Origin: Phycisphaerales bacterium
GTDB taxonomy: Bacteria; Planctomycetota; Phycisphaerae; Phycisphaerales; UBA1924
Direction of reading: 5' to 3'
Length of the DNA stretch: 64,000 nt
NCBI GenBank assembly: GCA_020849615.1
Contig: JADLFW010000040.1
Coordinates: 124,001-188,000 of the forward strand
Shown here: positions 53,689 to 61,796 of the stretch, piece by piece
How positions within the stretch are numbered: the stretch's first letter is position 1
How the letters are laid out: each line of letters opens with the position of its first letter
Translations under genes and position numbers: made by a program
The notes under the pieces: generated by a model
Seen by the model: only the letters and a program-made list of their open reading frames with translations
Told to the model about the DNA's origin: nothing
Database searches by the model: none

Positions 53689-54405
53689 ATGAAGACGAAG
53701 TTGGCATTCGGCGCCGGCCTCGCGATTGCTGCCTTGGCCGCTACGGCTCAGGCCGGAATCACGGATCCGGTTCTCGACATCACGGCCACGAGCTCGCTGG
53801 GCTCGGCCACGTTCCGCATTCAGGAGCACATGGGCTCTTGGAGCGGAGATACTTGGACGCTGCTCGCCGGCGAGGCGATCGAGCTCGTTGACCCGACCAC
53901 GGGCCAGCGCGTCGGCACCGTCCGCGACCTGTACGTTGAGTTCGTTGAGGATCCGCAGGTGACCGTGAACTTCACGGCCGTCTCGGGTCCCGTCCCGACG
54001 AACTTCTCGTTCAGCTCGGGCGTCCTGAGCTTCTCGAACATCGACAACTCGCTCGCCCTGGCCACGGCGGGCGTGACCGTCACGGACAATGACTCCGATG
54101 GCGCGACGTTCACCGGCCTGTACGGCGGTGATGGCTACCAGGCCATGTACAACGACAGCGTGATCTTCGACACGCTGCTCGGCTCGTACAGCGTCCCGGC
54201 CGACGATTCGTCGACCAAGAACGAGCGGAGCCCCGGCTCCGGCTCGACCCTGATCGGCACGACCTTCAACATGAAGGCCGACTGGAACTTCACGCTGAGC
54301 GCCAATGACCAGGTCGGCGGCACCAGCCTCTTCAAGATCGTGCCGGCCCCCGGCTCGATCGCCCTCTTCGGGATCGCGGGCCTCGTCGCCCGTCGCCGCC
54401 GCTAA
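53689..54405 (+). CDS. secreted protein with PEP-CTERM-like sorting tail, paralog 1
   Basis: 238-residue exported protein. The signal peptide is MKTKLAFGAGLAIAALAATAQA, with the mature protein starting GITDPVLDITATSS. The body is beta-rich, with EDPQVTVNFTAVSGPVPTNFSFSSGVLSFSN and NDSDGATFTGLYGGDGYQAMYND. The C terminus is PAPGSIALFGIAGLVARRRR: a short motif, one helix and an Arg cluster, as in PEP-CTERM exosortase substrates of Phycisphaerae. Start ATG 53689 has GGAGGAG upstream. Two paralogs follow on the same strand. The function is unknown; it is likely displayed on the surface. Confidence 0.82.
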   Translation: MKTKLAFGAGLAIAALAATAQAGITDPVLDITATSSLGSATFRIQEHMGSWSGDTWTLLAGEAIELVDPTTGQRVGTVRDLYVEFVEDPQVTVNFTAVSGPVPTNFSFSSGVLSFSNIDNSLALATAGVTVTDNDSDGATFTGLYGGDGYQAMYNDSVIFDTLLGSYSVPADDSSTKNERSPGSGSTLIGTTFNMKADWNFTLSANDQVGGTSLFKIVPAPGSIALFGIAGLVARRRR

Positions 54406-54437
54406 GCGGTTTCCCGGACAGAGCCTCAGTTGATCAG

Positions 54438-54471
54438 CGACGCCGGCCCCGAGGCCGGCGTCGTTCTTTTT
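54438..54471 (+). terminator. Rho-independent terminator of sorting-tail gene 1
   Basis: A perfect 11-bp GC stem (CGACGCCGGCC with GGCCGGCGTCG) around a CCGA loop, followed by TTCTTTTT. It lies 32 bp after the stop codon. Confidence 0.85.
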
Positions 54472-54556
54472 GGTATCGGCGTGGGGTATGTTCGGGTTAC
54501 GGTTCAGCCGGACCGAACATTTTTGATCCGACCCTGAATGTCCGGTCAATTCCCGC

Positions 54557-54585
54557 TTGAACGGGCCTGCCCCCGGATATAGGTT
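54557..54585 (+). promoter_or_regulatory. promoter of sorting-tail gene 2
   Basis: TTGAAC (54557-54562), a 17-nt spacer and TAGGTT (54580-54585). The leader to the ATG at 54646 is about 55 nt and has GAGGGA. Confidence 0.55.
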
Positions 54586-54645
54586 CGACAGTCATGAGAG
54601 GCGCCGTTCTGGCGCAAGAGGCAGGAAGATCCGAGGGAGACCGAC

Positions 54646-55374
54646 ATGAGGATGAGAGCACAAAACGTAATGGCGCTCTGCGCGATCGGGCTGGCCGCGG
54701 GCGTCATGGGCACAGCCCAAGCCGGTATCACCGACCCCGCGATCACGATCACGGCGACCAACTCCCAGGGCATCGCCTCCATGCTGATCACGCTGTCGCA
54801 GGGCAGGTGGTCGGGCGGTGACTGGAGCTTCGCGGCCGGGTCCGAACTCGAGTTGCGCGATCCGACGAGCGGCGCCCGCATCGCCGTGCTCCGCGACCTG
54901 ACCTGCGAGATGATCGCCGACCCGCAGGTGACGGTGAACTTCACCGCCGTCGCGGGGATCACCGACACCACGTTCTCGTTCAGCTCGGGGCTCCTCAGCT
55001 ACCCGAGCCTCGCCAACTCCGTCGCCTTCGCCACGGTCGGAACCACGGTGACCGACAACGACAGCAACGGCGCGATGATCACGGGGCTGTACGGCGGCGA
55101 TGCCTACCGGGCCAGCTACAACAGCGGCACGGTCTTCGACACGCTGCTCGCCAGCTACTCCGTCCCGATCGATGACTCGCAGACGGCGAGCGAGCGCAGC
55201 CCGGCCGCGGGCTCGACGCTGATCGGCACCACCTTCGACATGCAGGCGGACTGGAACTTCACGCTCAGCGCCAACGACCAGGTCGGCGGCACCAGCCTCT
55301 TCAGGATCGTCCCTGCCCCCGGCTCGATTGCCCTCTTCGGCCTTGCGGGTCTGGTGTCTCGTCGCCGCCGCTGA
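54646..55374 (+). CDS. secreted protein with PEP-CTERM-like sorting tail, paralog 2
   Basis: 242-residue paralog of the preceding gene. The signal peptide is MRMRAQNVMALCAIGLAAGVMGTAQA; the mature protein starts GITDPAITITATNSQG. It shares ADPQVTVNFTAVAG, FSFSSGLLSYPSLANSVAFAT, TVTDNDSNGA and GLYGGDAYRASYN with paralog 3, nearly base for base, and ends PAPGSIALFGLAGLVSRRRR. Start ATG 54646 has GAGGGA 7 nt upstream. It has its own promoter and terminator-like hairpin. Confidence 0.82.
   Translation: MRMRAQNVMALCAIGLAAGVMGTAQAGITDPAITITATNSQGIASMLITLSQGRWSGGDWSFAAGSELELRDPTSGARIAVLRDLTCEMIADPQVTVNFTAVAGITDTTFSFSSGLLSYPSLANSVAFATVGTTVTDNDSNGAMITGLYGGDAYRASYNSGTVFDTLLASYSVPIDDSQTASERSPAAGSTLIGTTFDMQADWNFTLSANDQVGGTSLFRIVPAPGSIALFGLAGLVSRRRR
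54909..55156 (+). repeat. near-identical segment shared by sorting-tail genes 2 and 3 (donor/acceptor 1)
   Basis: This 248-bp stretch matches 55897-56144 at a constant offset of 988 bp, with about six differences counted by eye. The coding sequence before it is much more diverged, so the boundary is sharp on the 5' side and gradual on the 3' side. Confidence 0.8.
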
Positions 55375-55407
55375 ACGGCCCCGAAGAGGTTCTCACGAGT
55401 TCTCCGG

Positions 55408-55440
55408 CGATGCCGGCCACAAGGCCGGCGTTGTTTCGTT
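55408..55440 (+). terminator. terminator-like hairpin after sorting-tail gene 2
   Basis: An 11-bp stem (CGATGCCGGCC with GGCCGGCGTTG, two G-T pairs) around ACAA, then TTTCGTT. It has the same design as the terminator of paralog 1 but a weaker T run. Confidence 0.65.
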
Positions 55441-55535
55441 GCAGGTTTGGGCGATTGTTTCGCACCCTGTTTGCGCACAGGCCGGTCTCTGATAGAACTA
55501 CTTGAGAAAAGGCCCGAGAATCGCGCATGTTCTGC

Positions 55536-55565
55536 TTGCTCGTACGATCCGCTGACTGCTAGATT
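55536..55565 (+). promoter_or_regulatory. putative promoter of sorting-tail gene 3
   Basis: TTGCTC (55536-55541), an 18-nt spacer and TAGATT (55560-55565). The leader to the GTG at 55625 is about 50 nt. Confidence 0.4.
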
Positions 55566-55624
55566 AGATCTTGGGGAGCGGAGCGCTTGTTGGCGTTCCT
55601 TGTTCGTTCCGAGGGAGAGTTGCA

Positions 55625-56365
55625 GTGAATTACCAAAGGATGGGCGTTGCCAACCTCATGAGGTGGTCCGCGGCGGCTTTGGTTACGGGCGCGGCGCCGC
55701 CGGCGCTGGGCGGGATCACCGACCCCGCGCTGACCGTGTCGGCGACGAGCAGCCAGGGCACCGCGACGTTGGCGATCTTGCTGTCGCAGGGAACCTGGGC
55801 GGGCGATGAGTGGAGCTACGCGGCCCGGTCCGCGGTCGAGCTGCGTGATGCGGACAGCGGCGAGTTGATCGCGGTCATCGGCGACTTGGCGTGCGCGATG
55901 ATCGCCGACCCGCAGGTGACGGTGAACTTCACCGCCGTCGCGGGGATCACCGACACCACGTTCTCGTTCAGCTCGGGGCTCCTCAGCTACCCGAGCCTGG
56001 CCAACTCCGTCGCGTTCGCCACGGTCGGAACCACGGTGACCGACAACGACAGCAACGGCGCGACGATCACGGGGCTGTACGGCGGCGATGCCTACCGGGC
56101 CAGCTACAACGGCGGCACAGTCTTCGACACGCTGCTCGCCAGCTATTCCGCTCCCATCGATGACTCGCTCACCGCCAGTGATCGCAGCCCGGCCGCGGGC
56201 TCGACGCTGATCGGCACGACGTTTGACATGCAGGCGGACTGGAACTTCACGCTCACCGCCAACGACCAGGTTGGCGGCACCAGCCTCTTCCGCATCGTCC
56301 CCGCGCCCGGCGCGGCCACGCTGCTGGGCCTGGCGGGTCTCATCGCCGGTCGTCGGCGCCGCTGA
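55625..56365 (+). CDS. secreted protein with PEP-CTERM-like sorting tail, paralog 3
   Basis: 246 residues from GTG at 55625, which has GAGGGA 8 nt upstream; ATG at 55640 is an alternative. Signal peptide region MRWSAAALVTGAAPPALG, mature start GITDPALTVSATSSQG. The centre is almost identical to paralog 2 while the N-terminal third (LLSQGTWAGDEWSYAARSAVELRDADSG) has drifted. The tail is PAPGAATLLGLAGLIAGRRRR. It has its own promoter and terminator, as do its two neighbours. Confidence 0.82.
   Translation: MNYQRMGVANLMRWSAAALVTGAAPPALGGITDPALTVSATSSQGTATLAILLSQGTWAGDEWSYAARSAVELRDADSGELIAVIGDLACAMIADPQVTVNFTAVAGITDTTFSFSSGLLSYPSLANSVAFATVGTTVTDNDSNGATITGLYGGDAYRASYNGGTVFDTLLASYSAPIDDSLTASDRSPAAGSTLIGTTFDMQADWNFTLTANDQVGGTSLFRIVPAPGAATLLGLAGLIAGRRRR
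55897..56144 (+). repeat. near-identical segment shared by sorting-tail genes 2 and 3 (donor/acceptor 2)
   Basis: Counterpart of 54909-55156. The match begins at the sequence coding for MIADPQ and stays above 95% through the codons for LLASYS, then falls off. Confidence 0.8.
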
Positions 56366-56390
56366 GCAGTCGGTCACGGCTTGAACAACG

Positions 56391-56418
56391 CCGCCGCTCC
56401 ACGGGGAGCGGCGGTTTT
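56391..56418 (+). terminator. Rho-independent terminator after sorting-tail gene 3
   Basis: A perfect 10-bp stem (CCGCCGCTCC with GGAGCGGCGG), loop ACGG, then TTTT. It lies 25 bp after the stop codon and before the convergent aldehyde dehydrogenase gene; on the other strand the hairpin lacks a strong T run. Confidence 0.8.
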
Positions 56419-56444
56419 CATTGGTGGAGGCCCTGCCCTCTCGG

Positions 56445-58061
56445 TCAGAAGTCGACGTAGGCCCGGAGACCCTGGACACCGCCCTCGCGGCCGAAGCCCG
56501 ATTCCTTGTAGCCGCCGAAGGGGCTGGCGGGGTCGAACTTGTTGTAGGTGTTGCACCACACCACACCGGCCTTGAGGGCGCGCGCGATCTCGAAGATCTT
56601 GGAGCCCTTGTCGGTCCAGATGCCCGCCGCAAGACCGTACGGCGTGTTGTTGGCCCTGGAAACGGCTTCTTCGGGCGTGCGGAAGCTCAGGATGCTGAGC
56701 ACCGGGCCGAAGATCTCCTCGCGGGCGATGATGTGCGAAGGCTGCACACCCGTGAAGAAGCACGGGCGGCACCAGAAGCCCTTTTTGGGCAGACCCGCAC
56801 CGGTCAGGGAGCTTCCGACGCCATCTGCGCCCGGATCGGCACGGAGTGCCGATGGATCCGGAACGTGCAGGCGGGCGCCTTCCTGCTCGCCGGCCCGGAG
56901 GTAGTGGTTGATGCGGTCGAGCTGGGCCCGGCTGTTGACCGCGCCGACATCGGTGTTCTTGTCGAGGGGGTCGCCGACACGGAGTGTGGCGAGGCGGATT
57001 TCCAGCTTGCGGATGGCCCGGTCGAGGATGGATTCCTGGATGAACAGCCGCGAGCCCGCGCAGCAGACCTCACCCTGGTTGAAGTAGATGCCGCTGATGA
57101 TCCCTTCGATGGCCTGGTCGAGGCTGGCATCCTCGAAGATGATGTGCGGGGATTTGCCGCCGAGTTCGAGCGTGAGCCGCTTGGACGAGCCGGCGGTGGC
57201 CCGCGCGATCTTCTTGCCGACCTCGGTCGAGCCGGTGAAGGCGATCTTGTTGATGCGGGGGTGGTTGACCAGCGCTGCGCCCGTGCGGCCATCGCCGGTG
57301 ACGATGTTCACGACGCCGGGCGGGAGGTCGATCTCCTCGAAGATCTCGGCCAGCCGCAGGGCCGTGAGCGGGGTGGTCTCGGCGGGCTTGAGGATGCAGG
57401 TGTTGCCGCAGGCCAGCGCGGGGGCCAGCTTCCACGCGGCCATCAGCAGCGGGAAGTTCCAGGGGATGATCTGCCCGCAGACGCCGATGGGACGGGGCGA
57501 TGCGCCCGGGAAGGCGTACTCGAGCTTGTCGGCCCAGCCGGCGTGGTAGAAGAAGTGGGCGGCGACGAGCGGGACATCGACATCCCGCGATTCCTTGATG
57601 GGCTTGCCGGAGTCCATCGTCTCGAGGATGGCGAGCTCGCGGGCCCGTTCCTGGATGCGGCGGGCGATGCGGAAGATGTACTTGGCCCGCTCGGTCGGGC
57701 GGAGGGCCTGCCACTTCGGGAGGGCCGCCTCGGCAGCGCGGGCCGCGGCATCCACATCGGCCTCGCTGCCCTGGGCGACCTCGGCGAGGACCGACTCGTT
57801 CGCGGGATTGATCGTGGGGAAGTACGTTTCCGCCTTCCCTTTCGTGCCTTCGTGCCTCTGTGCCTTGCCGCCATCTTTGGGCTCCACCCACCTGCCGTTG
57901 ATGAAGTGCCCGTAGCGGGGCTGGATCGCGACCTTGGTGGATTCGGGCGCGGGGGCGTAGGCGGGCTCCGCGGCGAACGCGCGGGCCGCGTCCGCCCCGG
58001 CCCGGGCGGCGGCGTCGAGGGTCGCGATCTGCCCATTGGCACGATGGCCGTTGTCGCTCAT
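56445..58061 (-). CDS. aldehyde dehydrogenase, full length
   Basis: 538-residue NAD(P)-dependent aldehyde dehydrogenase. VAIQPRYGHFINGRWVEP opens the fold; PWNFPLLMAAWKLAPALACGNTCILKPAE binds NAD; LTLELGGKSPHIIFEDA holds the general-base Glu; YFNQGEVCCAGSRLFIQ holds the catalytic Cys; PFGGYKESGFGREGG is near the end. Residues near 70-80 (GKAQRHEGTKGK) come from an inserted 8-bp repeat and do not belong to the family. The N-terminal 40 residues are Ala-rich. ATG at 58061 is fixed by TACCAT 7 nt upstream. A role in oxidising acetaldehyde from DeoC (62387-63400) is plausible but inferred. Confidence 0.93.
   Translation of the reverse strand: MSDNGHRANGQIATLDAAARAGADAARAFAAEPAYAPAPESTKVAIQPRYGHFINGRWVEPKDGGKAQRHEGTKGKAETYFPTINPANESVLAEVAQGSEADVDAAARAAEAALPKWQALRPTERAKYIFRIARRIQERARELAILETMDSGKPIKESRDVDVPLVAAHFFYHAGWADKLEYAFPGASPRPIGVCGQIIPWNFPLLMAAWKLAPALACGNTCILKPAETTPLTALRLAEIFEEIDLPPGVVNIVTGDGRTGAALVNHPRINKIAFTGSTEVGKKIARATAGSSKRLTLELGGKSPHIIFEDASLDQAIEGIISGIYFNQGEVCCAGSRLFIQESILDRAIRKLEIRLATLRVGDPLDKNTDVGAVNSRAQLDRINHYLRAGEQEGARLHVPDPSALRADPGADGVGSSLTGAGLPKKGFWCRPCFFTGVQPSHIIAREEIFGPVLSILSFRTPEEAVSRANNTPYGLAAGIWTDKGSKIFEIARALKAGVVWCNTYNKFDPASPFGGYKESGFGREGGVQGLRAYVDF
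57835..57868 (+). repeat. 8-bp tandem repeat, copy 2, inside the full-length aldehyde dehydrogenase gene
   Basis: After CCCTTTCG the plus strand reads TGCCTTCG, TGCCTCTG, TGCCTTGC. It is translated on the minus strand as AQRHEGTKG, between the substrate-domain strands HFINGRWVEP and YFPTINPANE, where ALDHs are normally continuous. Confidence 0.8.
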
Positions 58062-58068
58062 GGCGTGA

Positions 58069-58074
58069 ATGGTA
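58069..58074 (-). promoter_or_regulatory. -10 element of the aldehyde dehydrogenase gene (leaderless type)
   Basis: TACCAT on the minus strand ends 7 nt before the ATG at 58061. Confidence 0.6.
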
Positions 58075-58108
58075 CGGGCCCGCGCCTCCTGAGGCGCATC
58101 GGGGCGCG

Positions 58109-58114
58109 TATCGT
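58109..58114 (+). promoter_or_regulatory. -10 element of the ClC gene (leaderless type, TTG start)
   Basis: TATCGT ends 5 nt before the TTG at 58120. Confidence 0.5.
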
Positions 58115-58119
58115 GTGGC

Positions 58120-59808
58120 TTGGAAACGCCGAGCCAAGAGCCGGGCCCGCCCGGGGACGGCGGGCGGCCCGCCCCGGACGAAGGTGGGCGGCCCGAGCCC
58201 GTCCCCGGCGAGGACGGCCCCACCAGCGAGGGAGAGGCGGAGCAGGCCGCGAGCATCGCGGCGCTCTCGGAAGCGCGCCGGGCGAATCGCGGCGAGCACT
58301 TTCTGCGCGCGGCGTTTGTCGGCCTGGCGGCGGGGGGCTTGGCGGTGCTTTTCCGCTACGCGCTTACGGCCGTGGAAGATTTCCGGCAGATTCTGCTGGC
58401 GAAGCTGCACCACCATCCCGCCTGGGGCTGGGTCGTACTGCCGCTCATCGGCCTGGTCGTAGGGTGCTTCGTCGGCTGGTCGACGCGGCGCTTCGCGCCG
58501 GAGGCGGGCGGGAGCGGCATCCCGCACCTCAAGGGGGTGCTCCTGCACGTCCGCACGCTGCACTGGAAGCGGCTTATCCCGGTGAAGTTCATCAACGGCG
58601 TGCTGGGGATCGGCGCCGGGTTGTCGGCTGGGCGCGAAGGCCCGACGGTTCAGATGGGCGCCGCCATCGCGCAGGCGGTGGGGCAGGTGCTGCGGGTTCG
58701 CCCCCGTGAAATGCCGCAGCTGCTCTCCTGCGGCGCCGGGGCCGGGCTGGCGGCCGCGTTCAACGCGCCGCTCGCCGGGTTCATCTTCGTGCTCGAGGAG
58801 CTGCAGCGCGAGCTTTCCCCGCTCACGTACGGCGGTGCGCTCATCGCATCGGTCGCTGCCGCGGCCGTGACTCGCGCGTTCAGCGGGCAGCTCCCCAGCT
58901 TCGAGGTTAAGAACTTTCCCGCGCTCCCGCTGGAGGCCCTGCCCCTGCTGGTCGTGCTGGGCGTCGCCACGGGGCTGCTGGGCGTGGCGTTCAACCGCGC
59001 GCTGCTCACCGGGATGCGCCGGGTCCATGCGCTCAAGCGCATCCCGCCCTGGCTGTACACGGGCCTGGTGATCGCACTGCTGGGCCTGGTTGCCTGGTGG
59101 ATGCCGGAGGCCGTCGGCGGCGGGCACCCCGTTGCCTCGAGGCTGCTGGCGAACCCGGGCCAGTTCGCCGCCGTCTTCCTTATCGAGCTGATGGCCGCGA
59201 AGTTTCTGCTCACCGTGCTGAGCTACACAACCGGGGCGCCGGGCGGCGTCTTTGCGCCGATGCTCCTGATGGGCGCGATCCTGGGGCTGCTGTTCGGCGA
59301 GACGTTGGCGGTCATCTGGCCCGTGCTCTCGGGGTACGCCGCCGCCTTCGCGGTGCTGGGGATGGCGGGCTTCTTTGCTTCTTCTGTTCGTGCCCCGCTG
59401 ACGGGGATCGTGCTCATCCTCGAGATGACGGGCAACTACGAGCAGCTCTTTGCGCTGGCGGTGGTGTGCCTGGTGGCGTACCTGATCGCGGAGCGGCTGC
59501 GCGACCGGCCGCTGTACGAATCGCTCCTCGAATACGACCTCTCCCGCGAGAACGGCGAGGCGCACGGCGTCGACGGGGTGCGGCAGGTAACAATGGGGAT
59601 ACACCGCGGCAGCGAACTGGATGGAAAGCTGGTGCGCGAGTCGAAGCTGCCCGCTGGGTGCCTGATCGTGGGCGTCGAGCGCAACGGGCGGGAGCTGCTG
59701 CCATCGGCGGCGCTCGAGCTCCGGGCCGGGGACCACATCACGGTGCTGGTGCCGGGCGAGCGCCCCGGCGCGGCCATGCAGGTCGTGGACCTCTGCCGAG
59801 TCAGGTAG
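58120..59808 (+). CDS. ClC-family chloride/proton exchanger with C-terminal RCK_C/TrkA_C domain
   Basis: 562-residue inner-membrane transporter. GSGIPHLKGVL, GREGPTVQMGAAIAQ (gating Glu), GAGAGLAAAFNAPLAGFIFVLEEL (with the Glu that passes protons in exchangers) and PGGVFAPMLLMGAILG are the ClC selectivity motifs, spread over ten or more helices. Residues from about 490 (IHRGSELDGKLVRESKLPAGCLIVGVERNG; GDHITVLVPGE) form a TrkA_C-like regulatory domain instead of the CBS pair of many ClCs. The first 45 residues are Pro/Gly/Glu-rich. The start is TTG 58120, supported by promoter spacing. Confidence 0.9.
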   Translation: METPSQEPGPPGDGGRPAPDEGGRPEPVPGEDGPTSEGEAEQAASIAALSEARRANRGEHFLRAAFVGLAAGGLAVLFRYALTAVEDFRQILLAKLHHHPAWGWVVLPLIGLVVGCFVGWSTRRFAPEAGGSGIPHLKGVLLHVRTLHWKRLIPVKFINGVLGIGAGLSAGREGPTVQMGAAIAQAVGQVLRVRPREMPQLLSCGAGAGLAAAFNAPLAGFIFVLEELQRELSPLTYGGALIASVAAAAVTRAFSGQLPSFEVKNFPALPLEALPLLVVLGVATGLLGVAFNRALLTGMRRVHALKRIPPWLYTGLVIALLGLVAWWMPEAVGGGHPVASRLLANPGQFAAVFLIELMAAKFLLTVLSYTTGAPGGVFAPMLLMGAILGLLFGETLAVIWPVLSGYAAAFAVLGMAGFFASSVRAPLTGIVLILEMTGNYEQLFALAVVCLVAYLIAERLRDRPLYESLLEYDLSRENGEAHGVDGVRQVTMGIHRGSELDGKLVRESKLPAGCLIVGVERNGRELLPSAALELRAGDHITVLVPGERPGAAMQVVDLCRVR

Positions 59809-60448
59809 GGCTTTCCGGGATCGCGCGGGCCGGGAGCGACCTCCCGCACTCCGTGCAGACGGGGGACGCGCCGAAGGGGTAGCGGCAGTGGGGGCACAGG
59901 CCCGCGCGGCGGCGGCGCCACCTGCGGACGGGCCGGATGATCAGCAGGGGCACGGTGATCGGCAGCCCGTAGAGCAGCGTGTTGATGGTGAAGGCCTTGG
60001 GTTCGGGGCGCGTGGGGAGATAGGCGGGCTTCCAGTTGGCGAGAGGGAGCAGGAATCCGGGCATGGGGATGCCGTCGAGCAGTTCTGTCGTCGTCGGGTC
60101 GTCGCTGTCGGAGGTGATCGCGATGGCCCGGAGCGCTGCGCGGGGCCAGCCGCAGTGCCAGACTTCGACGGTATGTTCACGCATACCTGCAAAGTTAATG
60201 CCGGTGGACTCGCTGAACCCGCGCGTGGTGTGCAAGGCCCAGCCGGTGCCGTAGGTCTGCTCGAAGCTCGACGGCTTGTCGGGCCAGGTCGCGGGCACGG
60301 TGATGGGCCAGCGGTACGCGGTGCCACCGCGGGTCCACGGCGCGGAACCGGGGAAGGGTTTCCGCAGCAAACACCCCCAGGCAACCAGCACATTGACCAC
60401 CGCGCCGAAGAGCAGCGACACCGCGAGGATGAGCGCGAGTCGCTTCAT
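59801..60448 (-). CDS. zinc-ribbon membrane protein, array member 4
   Basis: 215 residues. An N-terminal helix (MKRLALILAVSLLFGAVVNVLVAWGCLL) is followed by a predicted extracytoplasmic domain containing VEVWHCGWPRAALRAIAI. A second helix (FTINTLLYGLPITVPLLII) and a basic stretch precede a zinc ribbon, CPHCRYPFGASPVCTECG. The four Cys are spaced as in rubredoxin-like knuckles. It is the last of four paralogs. Its ATG overlaps the stop of member 3, and its own stop overlaps the ClC gene end by 8 bp. The function is unknown. Confidence 0.75.
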   Translation of the reverse strand: MKRLALILAVSLLFGAVVNVLVAWGCLLRKPFPGSAPWTRGGTAYRWPITVPATWPDKPSSFEQTYGTGWALHTTRGFSESTGINFAGMREHTVEVWHCGWPRAALRAIAITSDSDDPTTTELLDGIPMPGFLLPLANWKPAYLPTRPEPKAFTINTLLYGLPITVPLLIIRPVRRWRRRRAGLCPHCRYPFGASPVCTECGRSLPARAIPESPT

Positions 60449-61140
60449 GCGGTGTGCCTCCGCGGCGGTACGGCCCGCCCGCATTCGGTGCAGATGGGAG
60501 AAGCGCCGATCGGGTACTTGCAGGCGGGGCAGAGGCCCGCGCGGAGGCGGACCGCGGCGCGGGAGCGGGAAACGACGGTGATCCCTGCAAGCAGCAGGAG
60601 GGCGTAGAGCAGGGTGTTGATGGCGAAGCCGGGCCAGACGGGCCGATAGGGCAGCGCCACGGCGGCCGGGCCGAGCCCAAGCGGGTCCATGCCCCGTCGC
60701 TCGTGCTGACCCGGCACTCGCACCGCACCGGACCACTTAGATTTGCCCTCGATCGTCTCGGCAGTCAGGTAGTACACATCGTCCAGCATCGCGTCGCCCG
60801 TCAGCGAGCGTGCGGGCCAGCCGCACGTGTACGTGACCAAGCCGTGGTTCCGGCCCAATGTATGAGAAATGCCGGTGCGGTAGCGAACGAAGATCGCCCG
60901 GACCGATTTCCCCGGTGCGCTGACGGACCTGCGCTCATAAGAAACGCGGTCCACGCGCTGGTACGGATGCCGCCATTCCCGCGGCAACCGGTCGATCTCG
61001 GCCTGCGTCGGTTCTGACCTGGCGATGCTGAGGATGTGTCCCGGCAAGGGCACCAGGAGCACGCAAGCCCAGCCGACCGCAACATTGAACACCATCCCGA
61101 TCAGGAGCAGCCCGACGGCGTAGAAGATCAGTCGCCTCAT
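60445..61140 (-). CDS. zinc-ribbon membrane protein, array member 3
   Basis: 231 residues of the same design: helix MRRLIFYAVGLLLIGMVFNVAVGWACVLLV, a soluble middle part with LVTYTCGWPARSLTGDAM, helix PGFAINTLLYALLLLAGITVV, then zinc ribbon CPACKYPIGASPICTECG. The middle part is poorly conserved between members apart from the CGWPxR-type motif and the length. Both ends are coupled by ATGA overlaps to its neighbours. Confidence 0.75.
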   Translation of the reverse strand: MRRLIFYAVGLLLIGMVFNVAVGWACVLLVPLPGHILSIARSEPTQAEIDRLPREWRHPYQRVDRVSYERRSVSAPGKSVRAIFVRYRTGISHTLGRNHGLVTYTCGWPARSLTGDAMLDDVYYLTAETIEGKSKWSGAVRVPGQHERRGMDPLGLGPAAVALPYRPVWPGFAINTLLYALLLLAGITVVSRSRAAVRLRAGLCPACKYPIGASPICTECGRAVPPRRHTA

Positions 61141-61796
61141 AAGGCGGGCTTCCGCTGCGGCAACTCTGCACCGCATTCCGTGCAGACGGGAGAAGCGCCG
61201 ATCGGATACTTGCAGCGCGGGCACAGGCCCGCGCGGAGGCGGAGGAAGCGGCGAAGGTCACCGAAACTCAAGGCAAAGTAGGACAATCCCGCGTAAAGAA
61301 GTGTGTTCAGGGCAAATGGGATAGGAATGGGAACGACTGGGAGCATGGTCTCCTGTGTAGGGGCGAGACGCAAAAGCCAACCCGGGACTCGTACTCCCTC
61401 GACGATCCCGTAAAGCAGAGTGTCGGCATTCGGGGGGCAGTACGTTCCCGACCACCACGAGCGAGACTCCAACTTCACGGATCGGAGCGGGAAACCAGCT
61501 TGCTGCACAATAATGGAGACTCTCTCGCTTGCCATGCCGGGGGTAAAAGAAGGGACTTCGGCCGTCGCAATGAGCCAGCGACGGCCAACACGTGTCGAAT
61601 CAAGGTGATAAGTGGCGTCTGCAGGCCATGTAGATGGCACAGATGCAGGCCAAGGCGCCATTGTGCTCTGAGTGCCAGTTCGGATGCCCCCGGCCGCAGG
61701 AGCGTGCACGGTAAGTACGAGTGTCCATGCAAGCGCGATGTTCACTGCCGCCCCGAAGAGCACCGACACCGCGAGGATGAGGGCAATGCGCTTCAT
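61137..61796 (-). CDS. zinc-ribbon membrane protein, array member 2
   Basis: 219 residues. Helix MKRIALILAVSVLFGAAVNIALAWTLVL is nearly identical to that of member 4, suggesting recent duplication. The middle domain is different and contains VQQAGFPLRSVKLESRSWW. Helix IPFALNTLLYAGLSYFALSF is followed by zinc ribbon CPRCKYPIGASPVCTECG. Base composition in the middle part is lower in GC than in neighbouring genes. Starts and stops overlap the neighbours as ATGA. Confidence 0.75.
   Translation of the reverse strand: MKRIALILAVSVLFGAAVNIALAWTLVLTVHAPAAGGIRTGTQSTMAPWPASVPSTWPADATYHLDSTRVGRRWLIATAEVPSFTPGMASERVSIIVQQAGFPLRSVKLESRSWWSGTYCPPNADTLLYGIVEGVRVPGWLLRLAPTQETMLPVVPIPIPFALNTLLYAGLSYFALSFGDLRRFLRLRAGLCPRCKYPIGASPVCTECGAELPQRKPAL

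Noticed and set aside
53220..53690. 156-residue minus-strand open frame between the peroxiredoxin-GNAT and sorting-tail genes
   Set aside because: Third codon positions are only about half G/C, unlike genuine genes here, and the region carries promoters on both strands.
58062..58256. N-terminal extension of the full-length aldehyde dehydrogenase
   Set aside because: It overlaps the ClC gene on the other strand and passes through the TACCAT promoter; the extra 65 residues are Pro/Gly-rich shadow sequence.
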